Shown here piece after piece: positions 1 to 10,500 of a stretch of DNA of 64,000 nt. The stretch is from assembly GCA_964030475.1 (NCBI GenBank), contig CAXIPT010000009.1, positions 3,338,223 through 3,402,222 on the forward strand, read 5' to 3'. Each line of letters opens with the position of its first letter. Within the stretch, counting starts at the first letter, position 1. This DNA is from Tethya wilhelma. Lineage: Eukaryota > Porifera > Demospongiae > Tethyida > Tethyidae. Below the pieces are notes generated by a model. It did no database searches, was not told where the DNA came from, and saw only the letters and a list, made by a program, of their open reading frames with translations. Position numbers and translations under genes: made by a program.

Positions 1-570
1 GTATACTATATGGCTCCAAATTTTCGTGGCACAAAAAATTTGTGAAAAGTCTATCTCTAGATCTGCTGATTTCATAAATCACGATTTCTGAAATTATATT
101 TGCCAATAATAATATAATATATGGTTTTCTAAATTTTCGTGGAGAAAATTTTGGTGTTTCATGATTTACGGTCAAATCATGAAATTCACAAATATAATTA
201 TTGTATGACAAAAATTTGAAGCTATACGGCACTCAATGAATGGGTGTCCAGCCATTTGTAGTATGTTAAGTGTAATAACAGTACTCATCCCAAGCAGCCT
301 ACACCTATCTAGCTACCATGCACTTTTATGAATGAGTGTATTTTACTTGTTTCAGAAAGTTTGAATTTAGTTCTTGAGTCTTCTAATTCTGCAGTAACTA
401 TAACTGTTGATAAGTCCAGAAAAATTTCGCAGAAAAATTTTCATAACTATGCTTCTATCACCGTAAAATTATTTTTGGGACTGCAAGAAAAAGATTTTAA
501 CTGTCAAAATTTCCTGCTAAATTTTTAGCAAACACCATCATTGTTTGTGTTTATATGTACGTGTGTACAG
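1..570. other. probable last-ectodomain intron of gene A, no supported exon
   Basis: AT-rich DNA upstream of the first recognisable exon of gene A. An acceptor-like stretch ends near 355 and is followed by a short open frame, but it has no convincing donor and no FN3 or EGF signature, so I leave it out. Most likely this is intron of the receptor whose end follows. Confidence 0.4.
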
Positions 571-1316
571 GTGACAATAACTGCTCCAGTGTCCACCACC
601 CCCTCCACCTCCTCTGCCAGCAGCAGTGGTACTCCGCCCTACGTCTGGGTCATCGTGGTGTTTGTGGTGGTGTTTGCCGTCATTGCCATCATAGCTATTG
701 TGGCTCTTGTCCTTGTGGCAGTACAGCGACCTGACAAGACGGGGTAAACCCTCTAATCAGCCTTAATCTCTTTTCCTTTGTAAACCAGGCTTTCACTGCA
801 TTGTTGATTGCAATCAAGGTGCACAGGGTGGACCTGGTTTATGAGGCTATTTCATTCTAGCTCTGCATGTGTAGCTTGACAATTTTGCTTAGCCTGTAAA
901 CCAGGTCTTTCCTCAGCCTATAAGGGAGTAAGCCATGGAAGTGGGGAGCTAGAGTCTGGTTTGCAAAACTAAAGTTTACTATACATCCAGTAGTGTTTAC
1001 CAATAAAGACATCAGATATTACGTTGGGTTGGTCAGAAAATAAGTGATTCAAGGCTACCTTTTTTCTTTCTCTCTGAGTAGACCTATTCAGCACGAGAAG
1101 ATGGTGGATGATGACCAGGCCTATGAGAACCAGGACTCTCGATCCATCGGTATTGTTGAGAATCCTCTCTATGCCGATACAGATGAGGTCTTGGAGATGC
1201 CAAGCTATTCCACACTCTCAGCTAAAGAAATGGAGGCTGATGTATGTTGATGTACTGTATCTTGTAGAGTATATGTACACAATGTCAAACATATCACATG
1301 CACACACACACACATA

Positions 1317-1373
<57 letters not shown>

Positions 1374-1428
1374 CCAGGCTGAACTTGTGAAAGGGTATGA
1401 CTCTGCTGATGTAGACACCTTTTATTAG
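571..1428 (+). CDS. gene A (3' end): transmembrane and cytoplasmic exons of a receptor paralogous to gene B
   Basis: Three exons can be read: 571-743, 1082-1241 and 1378-1428. Splice phases agree: exon 1 ends with GG and exon 2 supplies A; exon 2 ends in phase 0; the last exon ends in TAG at 1426-1428. The first exon encodes a Ser/Thr/Pro-rich stalk (VSTTPSTSSASSSGTPP) and then a strongly hydrophobic helix of about 28 residues (VWVIVVFVVVFAVIAIIAIV and on) followed by QRPDKTG. The tail of about 70 residues is rich in tyrosines: AYENQ, ENPLYAD (an NPxY form, typical of PTB-domain binding sites), PSYSTLS and KGYDSADVDTFY at the C-terminus. The ectodomain lies outside the window; that it was an FN3 receptor is inferred from position and orientation next to genes B and C. 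The tail does not resemble the acidic tail of gene B. Confidence 0.75.
1301..1371. repeat. (CA)n then (CT)n microsatellite in the last intron of gene A
   Basis: A CA tract (about 1301-1314) is followed by about 50 bp of CT repeats at 1321-1371, directly upstream of the CACCAG acceptor of the last gene A exon. The CT run doubles as the polypyrimidine tract of that acceptor. Open frames across it are low-complexity artefacts. Confidence 0.95.
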
Positions 1429-2357
1429 TATGATAGTTCCACATTTTTGTTTTACACTTGTACTACCCCTACTTGTGCGCCGTATTTTGGGGGGAAAATC
1501 CCTCATACTGTTAAAATGTCTATATCTAGTGTTATACGTATAAACTTGTAGCATCACTGCACCACAATCCACAACCACTTAAATAGTATAGACTGATAAT
1601 TTTGTGTGTTTACTATTAGTAGAATAATTTATTGTATATTTCTGTTCTAGTGGAATATAATATCTCACCTAGCTTAGACGTTTATTTGATTTATTAATTG
1701 CGCATGCGCAGTAGAAATGACCACGTGGTCAACATGTTACTAACTATGGAGGTGCCTGAGCTGTGCTCATTTTGAATCACTGTTGAACACTTTACAGCTT
1801 AATACATTCAGCCTTGAAGACAAGATCATGACAGGTGAGCTAAGATGTAACTTAAAAATAATGATATAGTGGCTATAGGCCTGTGGGGATTGAGTCAAAG
1901 CTACAGTACAAGCTACAACTTGATCCATGTACTGAATGATCAAAAGCATTGTATCAATTGGATTATCTATATACCTATCTAGATAAAGTTACTTCCATTT
2001 TCAAGATCACTCAATTTTTGCTGCATGTGTCATCAGCCAATCAATGCAATGTTTGATGTTAATTCTTTGAGATTTATAATATGAAAGCTTCAATGGGTGC
2101 ATGCATGGGTATTATACAAAAGTAGAATGAATATCAGATGAGTACAACAATAATTAATATTGATGTGCATGTTGACTTAGTATTGAATAATCGCTAATGC
2201 AATCCAACTTCTACAAGAGTCAAAGAAGGTAGCTTTTTATGAATAGCCTACAAACAGTTCAAAAGTGAAAATATTTCTTTAGTAGCAATTTGTTTTAATT
2301 TATCCTGATTAACTTTCCATCATGCAACCACATGCAAAAAGTTGGCATCATACAATG
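1429..2357. other. 3' flank of gene A and convergent intergenic DNA
   Basis: AT-rich sequence with no supported exon. It includes the self-complementary TGCGCATGCGCA near 1699 and a TGACCACGTGGTCA palindrome near 1717. Gene A (plus) and the mini-exon gene (minus) converge here, so it should hold both polyadenylation sites. I see no AATAAA exactly where expected. Confidence 0.5.
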
Positions 2358-3721
2358 CTACCCAAGGTTTCCTGTAACAAACAAAATGGCACACTATATT
2401 CACTGAGAGTGTAGGTATAATGGTGGCTTACCTTCATTAGATGTCAGAGGAAGCTGAGCAACATTGGCAAGCTTGTTGTAGAGTTTCGCTACATATGCAT
2501 GCATGATCAAGAATTTTCATTTCATAATAATAATCCTAAAGAGCTAGGGTGCATGCTGTAGCTATATAATATTATTATTGTGCCAGTGCATGGATTGTTG
2601 ATGGTGGCTTACCTATTTCATTAGCTGTCAGAGGAAGCTGAGCAACTTTAGCAAGTTTGTTGTAGAGTTTTGCTACATGATCAAGAATTTTGATGTCATA
2701 ATAATCTTAGAAAGCTATATATAGAGTCACACTGCTATAACTATAATATTATGCCAGTGGATTATTGATGACCGGTGGCTAACCTTGTTCCTCTAATTCA
2801 TTGGCTGTCAGAGGAAGCTGAGCAACTATAGCAAGCTTGTTGTAGAGTTTTACAATACACATGTGCATGATCAAGAATTTTCCTGTCATACTAATCTTAA
2901 AGAGCTATAGAGTCACACTGCTATAACTATTATGCCCGTGGATTATTGATCGTGGCTTACCTTGTTCCTCTAACTCATTGGCTGTCAGAGGAAACTGAGC
3001 AACACTAGCAATGATCAGGAATTTTTGTATCATAATAATCTTAAAGAGCTATTATTATAGAGTCACACTGCTATAACTATAAATATGCCAGAGCGTAGAT
3101 TATGGTAGCTTACCTTGTGCCTCTTCTTTACAGTACTGGCTGTCAGTGGAAGCTGAGCAACATTAGCAAGCTTGTAGTCTAAGAATTTTGCTACTCAGGA
3201 TTGAGAATTTTCATATGACTAAAAGACTCATTTAAGAACTAGTGCTCTAATTATTATGCCAGTGGATTGTTGATGGTGGCTTACCTTGTTCCTCTAGTTC
3301 GTTGGCTGTCAGAGGATACTGAGCATCTTTAGCAAGCTCGTTGTAGAGTTTTGCTATATGCATGATCAAGATTTTTTTTTGTGTCATAAAGATCTTATAA
3401 GTGTATAAGAGTAATGTCAGTGGACTATTGATGGTGGCTTACCTTGTTCCTCTAGTTCATTGGCTGTCAGAGGATACTGAGCATCTTTAGCAAACTTGTT
3501 ATAAAACTTTGCTATAATTATACAAATTTGCCAAGTATACATTTGCAAAATACCATGGAGAGAGATATAATAATGATAATTGAATAACAAATAAATTATT
3601 ATCATTGTGTAATAATTATACATATAAAGTTAATACTTATTGCTATACCAAGTGCTCTGCCATCAATTTCACTGGCAAAAGCCAAAAGTAGCACTGTACA
3701 AATCAGATTGCTTGCTGCCAT
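2358..3721 (-). CDS. unrecognised secreted repetitive peptide gene with tandem mini-exons
   Basis: Minus-strand gene. Exon 1 (3721-3649) starts MAASNLICTVLLLAFASEID, a classic signal peptide, then GRAL, and ends in phase 1 before GTATAG. Mini-exons of phase 1-1 follow: 3511-3443 (69 nt, AKFYNKFAKDAQYPLTANE + LEEQ), 3353-3285 (69 nt, AKLYNELAKDAQYPLTANE + LEEQ), 2672-2613 (60 nt, AKLYNKLAKVAQLPLTANEI) and 2488-2432 (57 nt, AKLYNKLANVAQLPLTSNE), all with donor GTAAGCC. The terminal exon begins at 2371 after TTTGTTTGTTACAG, adds GNLG and stops at TAG 2360-2358. Three further copies between 2784 and 3190 are altered (separate entry). Using the clean exons the product is about 113 residues: signal peptide plus amphipathic, Lys/Leu/Tyr-rich units. 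There is no Cys after the signal region and no dibasic cleavage site between clean units. Acceptors have weak pyrimidine tracts. Function unknown; a secreted peptide precursor or structural repeat protein is inference. Frame and phase agreement across all exons is the main evidence. Confidence 0.68.
2400..3520 (-). repeat. tandem array of seven ~155-180 bp exon-plus-intron units
   Basis: Seven copies of a unit containing the mini-exon and its intron follow each other at spacings of about 181, 171, 177, 153, 171 and 158 bp. Both the exon part (CAAAACTCTACAACAAGCTT) and intron parts (AGAGTCACACTGCTATAACT; TTATTGATGGTGGCTTA on the plus strand) are conserved, so whole units were duplicated, probably by unequal exchange. 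Exon cores on the plus strand: 2432-2488, 2613-2672, 2784-2852, 2961-3010, 3114-3190, 3285-3353 and 3443-3511. Confidence 0.9.
2784..3190 (-). pseudogene. three decaying mini-exon copies in the peptide gene
   Basis: Copy 3190-3114 is 77 nt, so it breaks the phase 1-1 rule (it would read to VKKRHK and shift the next exon). Copy 3010-2961 has lost its 5' third by a deletion that removes the acceptor; neither AG left inside it restores the frame. Copy 2852-2784 has lost the usual TAG acceptor (TGTAAAAC replaces TAGCAAAAC) and its donor is GTTAGC. An internal TATAG acceptor would rescue an in-frame 42-nt exon at 2825-2784 encoding VAQLPLTANELEEQ. These copies are probably skipped or shortened; transcript data are needed to tell which. 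Confidence 0.6.
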
Positions 3722-4969
3722 ACTGAGCTTACTGCAACTTTCTCATGTATAGCTAGCCAATGATTCGAAAATGCTTGTTTTACCAGGTACTGTATATTAA
3801 TAATAGCTGAATCACAGAATCTGGTGATGACTTGATGAATGATATATCGGTAGATATAATGCTGATTGATGGGAGAACTAACCTATTATAAGTATATAAT
3901 CAAGCCTTATAAATATTTTGCTTAAATTTCGGCACTGCAGAAATTGTACATTCAAGCCTTCCATAGTACTTGTCTCTTGACGACAGGAAGCATAGATTAA
4001 TTTACTTTAATTGTTGTGGTCAGTTACAAGAATAAGGTATAATAATGCATAGGCCTATAGATACATATCTTCTAGTCAGTGCCATGCATGGACACTCTAT
4101 GGCTTAGTGGTAAGAGCGCCTGACTAGCTATCAGGAGGTCTTGGGTTCAATCCCTAACTGATTCCCTGAATCTTTCTCTTTCAGTGTTAATCCATTGTCA
4201 ATGAATGGAGATCCCCGGCGGACAGGGTTATTGGCCTGGGTGGGTTGACCATGCACTGTTAATATAAGTTTTGCTGTGTAAAACAAAAATAAAATAACAC
4301 ACAATGTCATCGGTAAAAGTGTGCTACAACTGCATAGAAAGTGTCCCCGAAAATTACACACTTTGTTTTTAACACACCAAAATTTAACAGTGCAGGCATG
4401 TACATTGCCAGTGCAGATAGTGAATTTAACAAAGATGAACTTCAATGCAGCAGTGAATTAATAAATATTTTATTTTCCGGATCCTAGCATGGACACAGAC
4501 CATCAACATCTGAACATAATTCTTGAGGCAATTAATGTGCATGTCACCTTTGCATAGCTCACATGCATGCATACACATATTATTGTGTGTTATGTTACAA
4601 TTATCTCACATTGGACAAAAATAATATTATTCTTAAAGATACTTTTAGCGCCCATACAATGCAATAGAGTGATTGTAGGAGTTTTGTAGTCTGTGTTCTG
4701 TTAACATACTCTGGAAGTTAGGATTTGTAATTCTCTTGTCACTAAAAGGATAAGTATGTCAGTTAATGAATTAGTTTTAATAGGTCACGTATACTGTACG
4801 TCATGCATATGGTTGTGGATCAATTATTATTCTCATAAGCTAACATAATTTCTCATGTAAGGGATTCAATATGACTGTTGTTAGTTCTTAAGATTTCTAC
4901 GATGCATGATGCCATGATTAACATTGCTACTATACATACTCTCATGTATACCCAACATGGCTATTATCA
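3722..4969. other. upstream region of the peptide gene; no gene seen apart from a SINE
   Basis: AT-rich intergenic DNA. It holds the 5' region of the minus-strand peptide gene (promoter expected just above 3721, no clear TATA element seen) and the tRNA-like SINE at about 4090-4330. No other splice-bounded coding segment is supported. Confidence 0.5.
4090..4330 (+). mobile_element. tRNA-derived SINE
   Basis: The head (about 4097-4160) has an A-box-like TGGCTTAGTGGTAAGAGC and a B-box-like GGTTCAATCCC at normal spacing, like a pol III promoter. The acceptor stem does not close and a non-tRNA body follows (about 4160-4330, ending in AAAACAAAAATAAAATAA). This fits a SINE rather than a functional tRNA gene. 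Confidence 0.6.
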
Positions 4970-5577
4970 TACGTACGGTAGTACGTATAGTAGGAATGGG
5001 CCGACTGTCCCATAGACACAATAGAAAATGTTGGTTACCATAAAAATCTAGTCAAACAAAATTAAACCTTCAAAGTTGCTCAGAGGCTCTCACCGACAGT
5101 TTACCAACTGCATGCAAGGCCTAAAACTCACCAAAACTTTTCTCAGCACTCGTAGAGAGCGCTAGTGGGAAGCCATCATAGTGCCATTTTTGTTCTCCTA
5201 ACGTACGTAGATACTTACTTCCTAACTGACTTACTTGAAAAGGATTTCCAGAGAACCAGAATATGTTGAGCCAACTTTGACAGCACAAAGTAAGTTCTTT
5301 TAATGGGTACTACGTTCCTTTGTACTCGTTTTCATCTTAAATAGGCCTAAACAAAAACTAGAAAGCTTTGAAACTTAGTGTATAAATTCATGTACAACAA
5401 TATGCAGCCATCTTTGCAGGTAGAGTTCAAAGGTCATTATCCACGTGGCATTATTGTGCGCATGCGCATTAGATTCTTCAGTATACATGTAGCTGCTACT
5501 CAGGCATTTTTTGTAGGGACTAACCAGTCTCTAGTTGTCTCCACACTGTAGTGTTGAAAAAAGTGAATAAACAAGTA

Positions 5578-5965
5578 CTAAAAATTTCAAAAAAATAAGT
5601 ATTGTAGGAATGGGCAGGACGGTAAAAAGTATTGGAACAAGGCATGGTCTCAATTTCGGCACATGACTACTTCATTTTTATACCCAACTCTTACCCGGCA
5701 GTCTATTCAGTTACCTGTCTGTTATAGTTTACTCACTGCTTAGCCAGTAGGAACTTTGAACCAATGCAATAATTAATAAGCTATGGTACCGGTACTACGC
5801 TTATGCAGATCATTGCATTTATGCCACTGAGGATCCATTTGAGGGATCAAGGATAAAAATGAAGTAGTCATGTGCCGAAATTGAGACCATGCCTTGTTCC
5901 AATACTTTTTACCGTCCTGCCCATTCCTACAATACTTATTTTTTTGAAATTTTTAGTACTTGTTT
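5578..5965. repeat. long inverted repeat (hairpin) module, first copy
   Basis: The arm beginning TAAAAATTTCAAAAAAATAA at 5578 and reading through GTAGGAATGGGC, ATTGGAACAAGGCATG and CATGACTACTTCATTTTTAT is repeated as its reverse complement at about 5850-5960. The arms are about 110 bp with a central spacer of about 170 bp. Confidence 0.85.
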
Positions 5966-6058
5966 NNNNNNNNNNNNNNNNNNNNNNNNNNNNNNNNNNN
6001 NNNNNNNNNNNNNNNNNNNNNNNNNNNNNNNNNNNNNNNNNNNNNNNNNNNNNNNNNN
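5966..6058. other. assembly gap (93 N)
   Basis: Run of N between two apparently identical 387-bp hairpin copies (5579-5965 and 6059-6445). The gap probably reflects failure to assemble through the hairpin, and the second copy may be an artefact. Confidence 0.95.
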
Positions 6059-6445
6059 TAAAAATTTCAAAAAAATAAGTATTGTAGGAATGGGCAGGAC
6101 GGTAAAAAGTATTGGAACAAGGCATGGTCTCAATTTCGGCACATGACTACTTCATTTTTATACCCAACTCTTACCCGGCAGTCTATTCAGTTACCTGTCT
6201 GTTATAGTTTACTCACTGCTTAGCCAGTAGGAACTTTGAACCAATGCAATAATTAATAAGCTATGGTACCGGTACTACGCTTATGCAGATCATTGCATTT
6301 ATGCCACTGAGGATCCATTTGAGGGATCAAGGATAAAAATGAAGTAGTCATGTGCCGAAATTGAGACCATGCCTTGTTCCAATACTTTTTACCGTCCTGC
6401 CCATTCCTACAATACTTATTTTTTTGAAATTTTTAGTACTTGTTA
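6059..6445. repeat. long inverted repeat module, second copy
   Basis: As far as I can compare by eye, identical to the copy before the gap over its whole length. Either a very recent tandem duplication or the same DNA assembled twice. Confidence 0.85.
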
Positions 6446-6720
6446 TAATTATAGTTGTGATTACAAATTTTAGTTGGGACAATGCATCATGATCAAGAAC
6501 CGTCTTACTATTCCTGACCTCATAATTATGCTATACAGTAAGAATACATGATGCAACCACAAGCAGAGGGCACACAATGCATGGTCCAGCATGCCCCTAG
6601 TTTGTTTGCCATTGACACCCATGTGGCTCCTAGGTCTATTGTCACCTCCAACCATCCAGTTACCAGCAATTAGCCTATAGGAACTTTGGTTACTATGTAG
6701 GCAATGGCAAACACACCATG

Positions 6721-6783
<63 letters not shown>
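6721..6783. repeat. (CA)n microsatellite
   Basis: Uninterrupted CA repeats of about 60 bp, followed by a fragment of the dispersed AGCCTCGTACCCAGGC repeat at about 6793-6812. Confidence 0.95.
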
Positions 6784-6785
<2 letters not shown>

Positions 6786-7078
6786 AGGCTAGGGTGTAGC
6801 CTCGTACCCAGGCCACTCCCTCTTTTTATAAATTTTTTATTACTTGTACTAACAAAAAGGTGTTTACATGTCAATGTATAAGCAATCACTTGACTAATTT
6901 GGATGAAGTAACATTGTAGAATGTAGGTACACAGTATTGTATGAGAGTTGGGCACAAGAAAATGAAGTAGTCATGTGCCAAAATTCAGAGACTTAATTGC
7001 CTCCTCAATTTTTATCAGATTCTTTGTCCTAGTCTGCTATCTCTATTATGTTTTATTTGATATGAACATCGAGAAGCT

Positions 7079-7143
7079 AAGGTGACTTAGTCTCGCGGGC
7101 CAGACCTCTCGGACGTCTGGCCCGCGAGACTAAAGGTGACTTA
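7079..7143. mobile_element. tiny GC-rich hairpin insertion with 11-bp direct repeats
   Basis: A 41-bp element (7090-7130) reads GTCTCGCGGGCCAGAC, a 9-base loop, then the exact reverse complement. It is flanked by direct repeats AAGGTGACTTA at 7079-7089 and 7133-7143, as expected for a target-site duplication. Its very high GC content stands out from the surrounding AT-rich DNA. Confidence 0.7.
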
Positions 7144-7572
7144 CTTCAGTGTGCATGCGCAGTAGAGATGACGCCAATTAAGCTATACACTGGTAAAGGT
7201 CGTCACACAAACTTGATTCACTTGCAGTTTGTGAATCATGAATTAGCAAAATTTATCGCTCAGTAATTATTATGCATGCAAGCCACGATAATGTAACTAT
7301 ATTCACTTCTGGGCTAATGCCATACATTTATTTAGCTTCGTTAGAAATTGTATTGGTAGTTTTTAGCTCGAGACTCAGAGCTAGCCGTTTTCAGCGCGAA
7401 GCTCGCAGATTTGGAGTTGGGTGAAGCAACGAATTTATTGCATGTCTAAGTAAGTGCTGACAATTGTATACGTAGCCAATGATGCATGGATATCTAACTA
7501 CTGTGTAATTAAATTTTGCATGCGGGTCAGGATTTAAAGTGAAAGGTCGGCTTTTTTCAACTGCTGAAGGAG
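7144..7572 (+). promoter_or_regulatory. presumed 5' flank and UTR of gene B
   Basis: About 430 bp between the hairpin insertion and the gene B start codon. No clear TATA box. GCATGCGCAGTAGAGATGACG at about 7154 resembles CATGCGCA motifs near genes A and C. The promoter is inferred from position only. Confidence 0.3.
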
Positions 7573-10500
7573 ATGGTCGGCACTTGTGCTAGCAAGTTAT
7601 GGCTTCTTGTTGCAATTACTCTCCACGTGGTTTGTCAATTTGGAACAGCCTCACACTTTAGAGGAGGGATAGTCCAGTGGAGGCCAGTGAATGCAGCAGG
7701 TTCCTTTGATGGAATGGTAGGACTGTATAAACAATATGACACGCAAGTTGTATTTTTTTTTGCCGAAGTTTGTTTCAGTTGTTTTTTGTTTTTTTCTTCC
7801 TGTTTTGGTGGGTTGGTTGGGTTATTGTTCTGTTCATGTATTATGTATACAGTAGCTTTAGATATGCTATGATAAAAACAATTGATATTATTAGCATAAG
7901 CATAGGCTCCCTGGCCCTCTATATATATATATATATGTGTAAGATATGAGGTGGGGTAAGCAGCTGCTTTACCCTATTGTTTAGATTGAAATTACTCATC
8001 GCATGGCATGGAGGAGATCGTGGAGTTCCACAACAACAGGGTGCAACACAGTTGATATTGGAACTACTCGATTGTTTGGATTTGGTGCTCTGTCCTGTAC
8101 TAGTGGATGCAGTGGAACTCTTGGAGATCTGACATTCCACTGTACTGACTTTAGTACTACTGAAGACTGGCTGGTTGGAGAGAGAACTTACACTGTCAAT
8201 ATAGGAAGATCTGTATCTTCCTTTGAAGCAGTGTAAGATTTTTTAGTTGCTCATAGTTAGGATTTCAATAAAGTACTAGTTTACAGTGCATTTATGTGCA
8301 ACAATATCTGAATCTTTACTAAATTAATTGTTATTGTATACAGCATTGTGAATATCAATTATTGTCTGCATAGACATGACTGTATATATGACTCATAATA
8401 ATTATAGTTGTATGTGTGTAGGTTTTCTTCATGCTGTTGGATATCTGCAGTAGGTAGTGGTTCGTGGCAAGTAAGAGTGAGTGGAAACCTTAGGCCAAGA
8501 TCGGATAACAACAGGATCAATTCCTCACCAGTTACCACCACCACACCGATAGTCCGACTCAAGCGAGGTTGCAGTCATACCATCAGGATTCCTGTGCAGG
8601 ATGCTGATCAAGATGACGTACGCTGTCGATGGGCAGTGGGGAATGAATGTGGTGGTGTTTGCAATGGACTTCCTGGTGCAGTTATTGATAGAGTAAGTAA
8701 TGATTGATAGAATGTGAGAGTGTGATCATTCACAATTGTGTCTTTCACCTCTTAAAAGAATGCCTGCACCATTACTTGGACTGCTCCTACGTCAGGTTCA
8801 GCATGGTATGGTGCTGCTGTTCAAATAGAAGACTTCGTGTCATCTTCAAGTACTGTTGCTATGAGCAATGTTCCACTCCAATTTCTAATCAATGTCTTCT
8901 CAAACAGTCTTTCATGCACAGTGGCTGTTAGTGTTAGTCCATCATTGGTCCCTGGAGAAACTCCACCAGATGGTTCTTGTATTCCTGTTCCATTTGGCAC
9001 AACTTACAGGACTTCTGTTGTAGCATACGCTGGCAGTTCCACATCTAGGTATAATATGAAACACAATATCGTGCTTTTTTAGCTAAGATCATAGTATTAT
9101 ATACTTTCATCATTGCTTTATTTTACAGAGTAACAAGCTTTGTTACATCGTCACCATTTGGACTCAGAACTTCAAGCGTTGTCCAGAGTCCGTTTAACTC
9201 TAGTGTATTCTATGCTAATGTCACATGGACACCAACTACTAGCCAGTATGGCCTGCATCAGTTCTGCTTCAGAGCCAGGAACAATGCAGGGTATGAGAAG
9301 TATTACTAATTTCGATATAAATAATAATTTTTATGAATTTTGTGATTTACTAATCTATAAAATTATCTTTTTGTGCAGACTTGAATCGAACCAGTCGTGT
9401 ATTACTTTACTTGGTGGAGGTATGTATATATTTTTGATTCATGCAGTTATGCATTTCAGAACACATGCACAGAATGTTCAGCACAATACTGTTAATATCT
9501 AGATCACGCTATAAGCTATTTCATAGTTTATTAAGCCTCGGCGCGTGCGTAGCACGTGCAGAGGATTACGGTAGTCGTTTTGTCCGTCTGTCTGTCTGTC
9601 TGTCTGTCTGTCCCATCGAAATCTCAAGAAAGACAGCTCTAGCGAAAAAATGAATGGTACTTACGTTCATAAAACTGAATGATCTTGTAAAATTACATTT
9701 TCTGCTCTCCAAAACACTGTAGTTGCTGAGATTTGAAGCTTTTGTGCTTCTTTGAGCGCTTAGCTTCGAGACCACGCCTATTAATCTAGTGTGCGTTATC
9801 TAGAATTCAGTAATGCTCACCATGCTGTTTGATAGTCTCTGCTGCTGCTGCTGTAGCTGTTACGTTGGCCATTGTTGTTTGGCAAGTCAGACAGGGGTTG
9901 GCTGCTTTCTATGTAAGCATACTGTCGTGTATAGATCATTTCAGTGTGGCTGGCTATTGGCTGTATGGCCACTACCGTCAGCAGCTCAGTGTGCTCCCAG
10001 TATTTTGTTCCCACACCAGCTGATCACTCTAGTAGTAGGTTAGTTGTGTGTTTTGTATCAATGCTCCCAGGCTGACTGGCATAGCTTCATACTAGCTACA
10101 GCTGAGCATTCAATTTGCAAGTACTACAAGCGTCAATTGAGTATATTTCTAAACAGAGGTAACTCAGGTTTGAATATTCTAACTAGGCTGACCACAGCTC
10201 AATACATCTGTAGTTGCAGCAGGCTAGAATTTGCTAGGCTGACACCTCTCAGTGGACCGTGCTGGTCATAGGCCACGCATACATGTTTAGTTGTGCATGC
10301 TAGTTGGGTGCGCCGAGGCTTGTGCACCTTGGTGCTTTCATTTATTGTGTGTACATTTTGTCTTGTATTGTACATAACCCTATAATTATTGTAGACTAGT
10401 TTTAATGATAATATGCATTGTTTACTCACTGTCATAAATTATTGCGTGAAATTATACATACAGTGACTGGACCAACAGCACTTGCAAACTCAGTAGCACC

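Larger units (their letters stand above)
4970..6445 (+). mobile_element. composite fold-back repeat, copy 1
   Basis: Starts with the self-complementary end TACGTACGGTAGTACGTA (4970-4987), followed by AGTAGGAATGGGCCGACTGT, a body with CACGTGG and GCGCATGCGCA, and ends in a long inverted-repeat module (5578-5965). The same arrangement recurs at 17341-18336 (reversed), 49213-50656, 56909-57566 (reversed) and, diverged, at 58249-58790. No transposase frame is seen, so it is non-autonomous. The inverted module is present twice here, around an assembly gap. Confidence 0.75.

Noticed and set aside
328..528. Small open frame as an exon of gene A
   Set aside because: A possible acceptor precedes it, but there is no good donor in frame and no module signature.
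1205..1578. Arg-Glu-rich or Ser-Leu-rich open frames on both strands
   Set aside because: They are translations of the (CT)n and (CA)n tracts in the gene A intron.
2400..3520. Regularly spaced similar blocks suggesting a CRISPR-like array
   Set aside because: The conserved blocks are protein-coding with constant splice donors and phase, the spacers are conserved introns, and the DNA is eukaryotic.
4095..4165. Functional tRNA gene
   Set aside because: A and B boxes are present but the acceptor stem does not pair and a SINE body follows.
6470..6955. 161-residue minus-strand open frame
   Set aside because: Its centre is a Cys-Val run translated from the (CA)n microsatellite, and it overlaps a MITE fragment; no splice or domain evidence.
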